Assembly: GCA_963829505.1 (NCBI GenBank)
Contig: CAWHIL010000003.1
Span: 1,364,001-1,428,000, forward strand
Origin: Roseiarcus sp963829505
Lineage (GTDB): Bacteria > Pseudomonadota > Alphaproteobacteria > Rhizobiales > Beijerinckiaceae
Reading direction: 5' to 3'
DNA: 64,000 nt
The notes below the pieces were generated by a model. The model did no database searches. It had not been told where the DNA came from and saw only the letters and a list, made by a program, of their open reading frames with translations. This document shows positions 25,729-32,470 of the stretch, piece by piece (the first letter of the stretch is position 1; each line of letters starts with the position of its first letter). A program made the translations under genes and the position numbers.

Positions 25729-26141
25729 CGGCGATCGCGGAGGCGCCGAGGCGCGCGCCGACGCTGGCGGAGATCGAGGCGCTGGCCGACGCGGCCTTCG
25801 TCCGCCTGCCGGAGAGCTTCCGGCGCCTCTGCGAAGGCGTCGTGATCCAGGTCGTCGACTTTCCCGACGACGAGACGCTCGACGAGATGGGGGCGGAGAG
25901 CGAGTTCGACCTCCTCGGCCTTTTCCGCGGCCAGGGCCTCGCGCAGCGGGGCGCGGCCGACGAGACGGGGCAATTGCCGAACATGGTCTGGCTCTACCGC
26001 CGCCCGCTGCTCGACTTCTGGTGCGACGGCGAGGACACGCTGGAGGCGGTGGTCACGCATGTGCTGGTCCACGAGATCGGCCATCACTTCGGTCTTTCCG
26101 ACGCCGACATGGAGGCGATCGAGGCCAGGGCGCATGACTGA
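25725..26141 (+). CDS. Small zincin-type metallopeptidase
   Basis: A 138-residue cytoplasmic protein of the minimal metallopeptidase (zincin_1) type common in alphaproteobacteria. The HEIGHHFGLSD stretch near residues 117-127 supplies the HExxH zinc ligands and the catalytic Glu. The upstream segment with LFRGQGL and PNMVWLYRRPLLDFW fits the family. ATG 25725 overlaps the CNB-gene stop (ATGA). The stop at 26141 ends the run of overlapping genes that begins with hyfB. Physiological substrates are unknown for this family, and the link to the membrane complex rests on gene order alone. Confidence 0.87.
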   Translation: MTAIAEAPRRAPTLAEIEALADAAFVRLPESFRRLCEGVVIQVVDFPDDETLDEMGAESEFDLLGLFRGQGLAQRGAADETGQLPNMVWLYRRPLLDFWCDGEDTLEAVVTHVLVHEIGHHFGLSDADMEAIEARAHD

Positions 26142-26287
26142 TTCGCTGCGCCGATCGTCGCAACGTCTTGAAAACGCCATGGATTTTGTAGCCTTCACAA
26201 GGGCGTCACGCTAGCTGTAGAGTAATCGCGCGCGGTCGGGTGCGGTCCGGCTCGGTAGGTTGGCTCAAAAACATCGGAGCGTCCTTC

Positions 26288-26854
26288 GTGACGGTTCATG
26301 TTCAGGGACTCACCCCGGGGAACTGCCCGGCTCTGGTGCTCAACGCGGACTTCCGCCCGTTGAGCTATTACCCCCTGTCGATCTGGTGCTGGCAGGACGC
26401 GATCAAGGCGGTCTTTCTCGACCGGGTGAACATCCTCTCCGAATACGACACCCGCGTGCGCAGCCCCTCCTTCGAGATGAAGCTGCCCTCGGTCGTGTCG
26501 CTGAAGAGCTACATCAAGCCGAGCCGCCATCCCGCCTTCACCCGGTTCAACGTGTTCCTGCGCGACCGCTTCTCCTGCCAGTATTGCGGCGAGCGCGAGG
26601 AACTGACCTTCGACCATGTCGTCCCGCGCTCGAAGGGCGGCATGACCTGCTGGGAGAACGTCGTCGCGGCCTGCTCGGTCTGCAACCTGAAGAAGGCGGA
26701 CATGCTGCCCTCGGTCGCCCGGATGTTCCCGGCGCGGCCGCCCTATCAGCCGACGGTGCATGACCTGCACCAGAACGGCCGCCTGTTCCCGCCGAACTAC
26801 CTGCACGAAAGCTGGATGGACTATCTCTACTGGGACAGCGAACTCGAGGCGTAA
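26288..26854 (+). CDS. HNH endonuclease family protein
   Basis: A protein of about 188 residues with a C-terminal HNH fold: the zinc-binding pairs are FSCQYCGER and ACSVCNLKKAD, with the HNH core FDHVVPRSKGGMTCWENVV between them. The N-terminal part (LVLNADFRPLSYYPLSIWCW, DAIKAVFLDRV) is typical of a stand-alone HNH protein widespread in alphaproteobacteria whose DNA target is unknown. I chose GTG 26288, which has GGAG eight bases upstream. It is 117 bases before the YcaO gene and need not belong to that cluster. Confidence 0.9.
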   Translation: MTVHVQGLTPGNCPALVLNADFRPLSYYPLSIWCWQDAIKAVFLDRVNILSEYDTRVRSPSFEMKLPSVVSLKSYIKPSRHPAFTRFNVFLRDRFSCQYCGEREELTFDHVVPRSKGGMTCWENVVAACSVCNLKKADMLPSVARMFPARPPYQPTVHDLHQNGRLFPPNYLHESWMDYLYWDSELEA

Positions 26855-26912
26855 GGGCGCGGGCGGCCCCTCCTCCGGTCGTCGCAGCGCGCCTCAACCT
26901 CCGTTTCCGGGC

Positions 26913-26942
26913 GCTTCCAAAAGCTTCCAAACGCTTCCAAAT
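26913..26942. promoter_or_regulatory. Three 10-base phased direct repeats before ycaO
   Basis: GCTTCCAA occurs at 26913-26920, 26923-26930 and 26933-26940, exactly 10 bases apart, with a degenerate fourth copy (CCTTCAGA) directly after. The array lies 29-58 bases before the YcaO start, a place where an operator would act. Helical phasing on one face of DNA fits cooperative regulator binding, but no regulator is known for it. Confidence 0.45.
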
Positions 26943-26970
26943 CCTTCAGAAAGAGCAGGAGCGCTCGAAG

Positions 26971-28217
26971 GTGAGGCAAAAGCGGGGTCATGGCGTCCGG
27001 AACGCGGGGTCCGGCGCGAACCTTCTCGACAAGGGTCAGCGACGGCTCTCTCCCGAAGAGACCATCGCGCGCGTCACCGGATTCTCGACCGAATTCGGCA
27101 TCACCCGCATCGCCGATCTCACCGGGCTGGACCGCTCGGGAATACCGGTCGTCATGGTCTGCCGGCCCAACGCACGCTCAAGCGCCGTGTTCAACGGCAA
27201 AGGCGTCGACGTCGCCTCCGCGAAAGCATCCGCGCTGATGGAGGCCGCGGAAACCTGGCATGCCGAAAACATCGGCCTTCCCCTGCGCTTCGCCTCTTTT
27301 GCAGATCTCGAGCGCCGGCTGCCCGTCATCGACGTCGATGGACTGGCGCGCCTGCCGGGCCGTCGCTTCGACCCCCATCTTCCGATCCTGTGGATCGAGG
27401 GGCGGACTTCAGCGAGGACAGCCCCATCTGGCTGCCGTTCGAAATCGTTCACGCCGACTACAGAACATCCGGTCCGACGCCGAGCGGCTGCTTCGCCATG
27501 AGCACCAACGGGCTCGCGTCAGGCAATCGCTTCGCCGAGGCGGTCAGACACGGCCTTTGCGAAGTCATCGAGCGCGACGCCGCCAGCCTCTGGCATCGAA
27601 CGCCGGCGGCGGAGCAGGACGTCAGACGCCTCGATCTCGCGACCGTGGACGACCCCAAGGCGCGCGCGATCCTCGATCGCCTGACGCAAGCCGAGCTCGA
27701 GGTCGCCGTCTGGGACATCACGACCGATGCCGGCATTTGCGTCTTCCACGGCCTCGTCGTCGATCGCGCCGTCGACATCAGCCACTTCGGCGTCGGCTAT
27801 GCCTGCCATCCGACGCGCGCCGTGGCGCTGCGGGGAGCGATCCTGGAAGCGGCGCAGGTTCGTGCGACCTACATCATCGGAGCGCGGGAGGACATTCAGC
27901 CCGTCGACTACGATCCCGCAACGATGCGCCGGCGAAACGTCGGCGCGGCTCAGACGATCGCGCGCTCGGCGCCGGCGCGAAGCTTCCAGTCCGCTCCAGA
28001 CATGGAGTGCGACAGCCCCGAAGCCGAGGTCGCATGGCTGCTGGACAGACTTCGGTCGATCGGGCTGTCGCAGGTCGTCGCCGTCGATCTGACGCAACCT
28101 CGGTTCGGCATACCGGTGGCGCGGGTCGTGGTTCCCGGTCTCGAAGGATCGGATCACGATCCCTCTCAATATGCGCCTGGAGCGCGGGCGCTCGCCGCGC
28201 AGGGCCGCCGGTCGTGA
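26971..28217 (+). CDS. YcaO-domain ATP-dependent peptide-backbone modification enzyme, frameshifted as sequenced
   Basis: YcaO enzymes use ATP to activate backbone amides for cyclodehydration or, with TfuA, thioamidation. The N-terminal part, from GTG 26971, contains LTGLDRSGIPVVMVCRPNARSS and ASALMEAAETWHAENIGLP. The rest is in another frame: GLCEVIERDAASLWHR, FGVGYACHPTRAVALRG, ILEAAQVRATYIIGAREDI, the ATP-site motifs of this family. The join is at the GGGG run 27399-27402, where one missing G would turn IEG-RTSART into IEGADFSEDSPIW and give one protein of about 415 residues. CAGGAG precedes the GTG. The stop overlaps the GTG of the TfuA gene, as expected for a YcaO-TfuA pair. Class assignment is strong; the chemistry is inferred from TfuA. 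Confidence 0.92.
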
Positions 28218-29539
28218 GCCTCATCGTTTTCGTCGGCCCGACGCTCGCATCCAGCGATCTCATTGCGGCCAGAGACTTCATCGCCCTGCCTCCCGTCGCC
28301 CAGGGCGACGTCTATCGCGCAGCCCGGCGCCGTCCGCGCGCCATCGGCATCATCGACGGATATTTCTCGGGCGCGCCCTCGGTCTGGCACAAGGAAATCC
28401 TGTGGGCGATCTCCGAGGGCGTTCCCGTCTTCGGCAGCGCCAGCATGGGCGCGCTGCGGGCGGCGGAATTGCATGCGTTCGGCATGCGCGGCGTCGGCAG
28501 GATTTTCGAGGCGTTTCGCGACGGCGCGCTCGAGGACGACGACGAGGTCGCCGTCGTGCACGGGCCGGCGGAGATCGGATACCTCGCCGCGTCGGAGCCG
28601 ATGGTCAACATTCGCGCGACGCTCGCCGCCGCCGAGCGCGAGGGCGTCCTCGGCGCCGAGTCGCGCTTGTCGCTGGAGCGTTACGCCAAGTCGCTGTTTT
28701 TCGCCGAACGCAATTGGCCGGCGTTGCTGGAAACTGCGGCGGCGCAGGGCGTCGCCGAGCCGGAAGCGGCGGCGCTGCGCGACTGGCTGCCGACGGGCCG
28801 GGTCGATCAGAAGCGGCTCGACGCGCTCGCCATGCTGGCGGCGATGCAGGAAGCGGCGCCGAGCGCGCCGGCCAGCGCCGGATTCCATTTCGAACCGACC
28901 CATTTGTGGGCTGCATTCGCCGCCCGCGCCGAGGACGACGAAGCCGTTCCTCCGTCCGCGCAGCGGATCCTTGATGAGTTGCGGATCGAAGGCCCGGACG
29001 CCTACCGGGAGGTGGAAGCGCGGGCGCTGTTGCGGCGCGTTGCGTCCTTCGGCGCATTCCCGCCGGCCGAAGTGTCGCGCGACGCCGCCCGGGCGACGCT
29101 CGCCGAGCTTCGCAGCCGGCTCGGGCTTTTCGCGCGCGCCGATCTCGACCGCTGGATGGCCGCGAACGATCTCGCCCTCACGTCCATGGAGCGCCTGGTC
29201 GACGACGAGGGGCGCCTCGATGCGCTGCGCGATCGCTTCAGGGGATCGCTGCAATCGTCCCTTCTCGACGAATTGCGGCTGAGCGGCGCGTATACGCGGC
29301 TCTCGGAGCGCGCGCGAAGGAAAGCGGACGTGATCGAAGCAGCAGGTTCGACGCGGCCCCTTGCCGCAGGGTCGGAGCTCCAGGGCGCCGCCCTGCGGCT
29401 GTGGTTCTTTGAACAGCGTCTCGGTCAGCCGATGCCGGACGACATTGAAGACTTCGCCCGCCGTTGGGGCTGCGAAAACGCTTCGGCCTTCGACGCCGTC
29501 GTGCTTCGGGAATGGGTTTACTTGAAAGGAAATCAATGA
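28214..29539 (+). CDS. TfuA-like partner protein of YcaO
   Basis: A 441-residue protein whose N-terminal half (about residues 1-210) is the TfuA domain: VGPTLASSDL, IGIIDGYFSGAPSVWHKEIL, VFGSASMGALRAAELHAFGM, GVGRIFEAFRDGALEDDDEV and MVNIRATL are all typical. TfuA was named from trifolitoxin biosynthesis, and YcaO-TfuA pairs are known to install backbone thioamides, for example on a glycine of methyl-coenzyme M reductase, with TfuA assisting sulfur delivery. The C-terminal half (about 230-441) is helical and Arg/Ala-rich without a domain I recognise. GTG 28214 overlaps the YcaO stop. The longer upstream frame is a shadow of ycaO. Confidence 0.93.
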   Translation: MSLIVFVGPTLASSDLIAARDFIALPPVAQGDVYRAARRRPRAIGIIDGYFSGAPSVWHKEILWAISEGVPVFGSASMGALRAAELHAFGMRGVGRIFEAFRDGALEDDDEVAVVHGPAEIGYLAASEPMVNIRATLAAAEREGVLGAESRLSLERYAKSLFFAERNWPALLETAAAQGVAEPEAAALRDWLPTGRVDQKRLDALAMLAAMQEAAPSAPASAGFHFEPTHLWAAFAARAEDDEAVPPSAQRILDELRIEGPDAYREVEARALLRRVASFGAFPPAEVSRDAARATLAELRSRLGLFARADLDRWMAANDLALTSMERLVDDEGRLDALRDRFRGSLQSSLLDELRLSGAYTRLSERARRKADVIEAAGSTRPLAAGSELQGAALRLWFFEQRLGQPMPDDIEDFARRWGCENASAFDAVVLREWVYLKGNQ

Positions 29540-29591
29540 AGCGCTCTTGACTGTAGTTAACAATTAAGGTCTGCTCGCGCCTGGAGGGAAC

Positions 29592-30932
29592 GTGGACGGG
29601 CAATGCTGCGCGGGCGGCGTTCGTTTCAGGCTTTTTCCGAAGCCGCCTTATGTGCATCCAGAATGGCCTCCCGAGACGATCAGCGTTTCGAGCCCGCCGG
29701 GCACGATAGGACCCGGGCCGGCCGACGAGCGGATGCGGCTCATCTTCCCGGTCGACAAGCGCCATCCCTACGAAGTCAATCCCGGCCCGCTCGGAACCCC
29801 GCGCCTCGATCTGCCGCCGTTTCGCGGACCCATTCATCACCCGGTCTGCCCTGACGAAGACGGAAACTTCGACCGCATTCCTGTGGGGACGGTGGAATTC
29901 GCGGAAGCGCATGTGTTCGGCACGGTGCGCTTCGTGCTCGACGTCTGGGAACGCTATTTCGGGCGGCCGATCGAGTGGCATTTCGCCCGCGACTATCCCC
30001 AGCTCGAGATCGCGATCCTGCCCAATCTCGACAACGCCTACGCGGGCTACGGCTTCATGGAGATCGGCGCGCATCCGGCGCCGGCGGGAGGGCTGCTGCC
30101 CTATGCGCTGAACTTCGACGTCATGGCCCACGAACTCGGCCATCTCATCATCTATTCGACCGTCGGCGTGCCGTCGCCGGCGGGCGAGCGCGGCGAGTAT
30201 TTCGGCTTCCACGAGTCGGCTGCCGACACGACCGCGCTGATCGCATCGCTCCATTTCGAGTCGCTGATCGCACACCTTCTCGAGGAGACGCACGGCAATC
30301 TCTACGTCTTCAACGAGCTCGACCGGTTCGCCGAATTGTCGCCGCACGACCAGATCCGGCTCGCCAGCAACGACGTGAGGCTGTCGGAATTTTCTCAAGG
30401 CTGGGACGACGAGCACAAACTGTCCCAGCCGTTGACGGGCGCCCTGTTCGACGTCTTCGTCGATCTCTTCCAGGAGCTTCTGGTCGAGCGGAATGTGATT
30501 CCGCGCGACGTCGCCGAGGCGACGCGGCGGGTCCGCGACGAACCGGAGATTGCGGCCAGGGTTCAGCCGGCTTTCGAAGCGGCCTTCGCGCGCGACTGTG
30601 ACGCGCTGCGCGCGGCGCTCGCCGACGCCCGCGACTATGCGGGCGTCATGCTCGCGGAAACGTGGAAGCGCCTCAAGGCCGACGATTTTTCCTATGTCGA
30701 CGTCGCCGCCACGATGATCGCAATGGAACAGGCGATGAGCGGCGGACGCTATCGGCGCGCGCTGGTCGAAAGCTTTGCGTGGCGCGAGATTGGGAGCGTC
30801 GCAGTCGGCCCGCGTCTGGCGCCGCCGGGTCCGCGGAGCCACAGCCATTCAGTGCGCACGATAACGCCGGAAATTGGTAGATTGCTGCCGAAAATGACTT
30901 ACCGCGAGCGGGCGATCGCGGCCGGGATATGA
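29592..30932 (+). CDS. HExxH metallopeptidase in the YcaO-TfuA cluster
   Basis: A 446-residue protein with a gluzincin-type zinc site: HELGH at residues 180-184 (NFDVMAHELGHLIIYST) and a third ligand Glu208 in GFHESAADTTALIAS, the thermolysin/fungalysin-like arrangement with a 23-residue spacing. No signal peptide is seen, so it is probably cytoplasmic. GTG 29592 follows CTGGAGG. It starts 52 bases after TfuA and ends 34 bases before the repeat-tailed protein, so it looks co-transcribed with both. A leader peptidase or trimming role for the modified product is the obvious guess, but this is inferred from position. The C-terminal 100 residues are helical with no identified motif. Confidence 0.85.
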   Translation: MDGQCCAGGVRFRLFPKPPYVHPEWPPETISVSSPPGTIGPGPADERMRLIFPVDKRHPYEVNPGPLGTPRLDLPPFRGPIHHPVCPDEDGNFDRIPVGTVEFAEAHVFGTVRFVLDVWERYFGRPIEWHFARDYPQLEIAILPNLDNAYAGYGFMEIGAHPAPAGGLLPYALNFDVMAHELGHLIIYSTVGVPSPAGERGEYFGFHESAADTTALIASLHFESLIAHLLEETHGNLYVFNELDRFAELSPHDQIRLASNDVRLSEFSQGWDDEHKLSQPLTGALFDVFVDLFQELLVERNVIPRDVAEATRRVRDEPEIAARVQPAFEAAFARDCDALRAALADARDYAGVMLAETWKRLKADDFSYVDVAATMIAMEQAMSGGRYRRALVESFAWREIGSVAVGPRLAPPGPRSHSHSVRTITPEIGRLLPKMTYRERAIAAGI

Positions 30933-30966
30933 ATTAGGACGCCCACCAAAGTTTAGGAGCCAAATT

Positions 30967-31746
30967 ATGGTTGAAACTTTACTAACTCCATCAAGTATCA
31001 AGCTGTACGGACGGCTGGTGAAGGGCCTTAGCTTTGACAGCAAAGACACAAATCCATTTGGGGGTAATTACTTTCTTCAGCGACAATTTACCGCCTTTGG
31101 CACGATAACCCTGGTGGTTTCCACCGTCGCTGGCTCGCCTACTCTGAGCCCAAAATCGCTTTCTGGTCTTGCCGTCGGGCAGACGGTTACTGGAGACCCG
31201 GCGATAATTCCTGCGGGAGCTACAATAGCTTCAATACCTCCTATCGTGGTCCCGCCCGCCCCTACAACATTCGATTTGTCCGCGCCTGCGTTGGCGGCGT
31301 CGCCAAGTACCGTTATTACAATAAATACCGGGGCCGCGAATTTCGCTAGAATCTACGCGTTTAGCTTCGAAGGCGCAATTTACCCTTTGCCAAAACCCGC
31401 GATTTTCCTTGTCCACGGGACAGGACTGACAATCGACGCAAGTATATGGAGAGGGGGCAGATCAAGCCTCGAGCAGTCAGGCGTGCTCGCCAGGGAATGG
31501 GAATTTTCCGGGGACGACAACTTGGCCTATTGGGAATACGAAAAAGGCGACTTTTCTCTTAGGTTGGATACCGAAGCCGGCCCGTTCGAGCAAATCCTAC
31601 TCATGGGCGCCCTGCGGGCCGGCGCCGATTCAGCGGACCGCAGCCGGGCGGGCATGCAGGTCAGCGGCATGCAACTCGGCAGCGGCATGCAGGTCAGTGG
31701 AATGCAGGTCAGCGGCATGCAGGTCGGGTATCCGAACAAGCGCTGA
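30967..31746 (+). CDS. GMQV-repeat-tailed protein, candidate YcaO-TfuA substrate
   Basis: A 259-residue protein in three parts: an N-terminal region (1-125) with LSGLAVGQTVTG and IPAGATIASI, a beta-rich pattern also seen in surface and fibre proteins; a central region (130-225) with AIFLVHGTGLTIDASIWRGG; and a C-terminal tail (229-254) of five units GMQVS, GMQLGS, GMQVS, GMQVS and GMQVG, then YPNKR. AGGAG precedes ATG 30967. It is the last of four same-strand genes after YcaO, TfuA and the metallopeptidase. Repeated glycines in a C-terminal tail are what one expects of a multi-site RiPP core, with thioamide at Gly a specific possibility. The 5' part is AT-rich (25 of 60 G+C in each line 30961-31080), unlike neighbours, and suggests imported DNA. 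Function is inferred. Confidence 0.78.
   Translation: MVETLLTPSSIKLYGRLVKGLSFDSKDTNPFGGNYFLQRQFTAFGTITLVVSTVAGSPTLSPKSLSGLAVGQTVTGDPAIIPAGATIASIPPIVVPPAPTTFDLSAPALAASPSTVITINTGAANFARIYAFSFEGAIYPLPKPAIFLVHGTGLTIDASIWRGGRSSLEQSGVLAREWEFSGDDNLAYWEYEKGDFSLRLDTEAGPFEQILLMGALRAGADSADRSRAGMQVSGMQLGSGMQVSGMQVSGMQVGYPNKR
31651..31728 (+). repeat. Five tandem GGCATGCAGGTCAGC units
   Basis: Units at 31651-31665, 31666-31683 (one codon longer), 31684-31698, 31699-31713 and 31714-31728 encode the Gly-Met-Gln repeats at the end of the preceding gene. Differences at third positions (AGT, GGA, CAA) show the units have diverged at the DNA level while Gly-Met-Gln stayed constant, so the peptide appears to be under selection. 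Confidence 0.9.
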
Positions 31747-31800
31747 CGAGACCGGGCGCGCGTCGCCTGTCCTCGGCCGCCTGACTGGACCCCGCCGCGC

Positions 31801-32265
31801 TCACCCGCGGCGCGGGCGCCAGATCATCTGGACCTTGTCCGCGTCCCTGCCGGTCTGGCGGAAGCCGAGGCGGAGATAGAGGCGCCGCGCCCGATTGCCG
31901 TGCATCACGTCGAGCGTCACCGGCTTGCCGGCGGCCTCCGCACGGCCGAGCAGGTCCTCCATCAGGCGCGTGCCCAAACCCCGTCCGCGGTGTGACTCGA
32001 CGAGATGAAGCTGCTGCAAGTGCAGACGGCCGACAGATTCCACCACCTGCATCCAGCCGACGTCCTCGCCTCGCAGGCTCAGCACGCACGCATAGGCAGG
32101 CTTGTAGCCGCGGCGAAACTTCGCGGCGATGCGCGGTCGGCTCCATCGGCCGATCTTCGAGAGGTATCGTTCCGCGCCGTCGAGATAGAGGCCGACCGCG
32201 AAGGGATAGTCCCCCGGCTTGGCCGGTCTCCGCCGGAGTTCATCCCCCCGCGTTTCGCTTGTCAT
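31801..32265 (-). CDS. GNAT-family N-acetyltransferase
   Basis: A protein of about 154 residues with the GNAT fold, which transfers acetyl from acetyl-CoA to an amine. The acetyl-CoA-binding loop is LHLVESHRGRGLGTRLMEDL (motif A, RGRGLG), followed by VTLDVMHGNRARRLYLRLGF (motif B). I set the start at ATG 32265, where the domain begins with RRPAKPGDYPFAVGLYLDG; an earlier ATG at 32307 would add 14 residues. It converges with the YcaO-cluster genes, and 54 bases separate the stops. The substrate is unknown. RimI-like, antibiotic or small-amine acetyltransferases are all possible. Confidence 0.85.
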   Translation of the reverse strand: MTSETRGDELRRRPAKPGDYPFAVGLYLDGAERYLSKIGRWSRPRIAAKFRRGYKPAYACVLSLRGEDVGWMQVVESVGRLHLQQLHLVESHRGRGLGTRLMEDLLGRAEAAGKPVTLDVMHGNRARRLYLRLGFRQTGRDADKVQMIWRPRRG

Positions 32266-32470
32266 GATCCTCTCGTTCAGCCGCTTTCTCGAATTTCCCA
32301 GTGTCATCCGCCCTTTGGCCCGCCGCAATATGGCGGCGCCCAAATTGCATGCTCGCTCGCGAAGTTTGCTTGTGTTATTATGATTGGGTCCCTCTGGGGC
32401 GAGGCGATGACATCCCTCGAGTTCAACGACTGTTTCGGCGGACCGACACCGGCAGGCGAAGCCCGCCGCC

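Noticed and set aside
26911..26945. CRISPR-like array from the GCTTCCAA repeats
   Set aside because: Units are only 10 bases apart with no spacers, so it cannot be a CRISPR array.
26760..27400. Long frame upstream of the YcaO C-terminal half as an N-terminal extension of that protein
   Set aside because: This part is Arg/Ser-rich shadow sequence; the real YcaO N-terminus is in the neighbouring frame starting at 26971.
29547..29575. Sigma-70 promoter with TTGACT before the metallopeptidase gene
   Set aside because: TTGACT is present, but no acceptable -10 box occurs 16 to 18 bases downstream.
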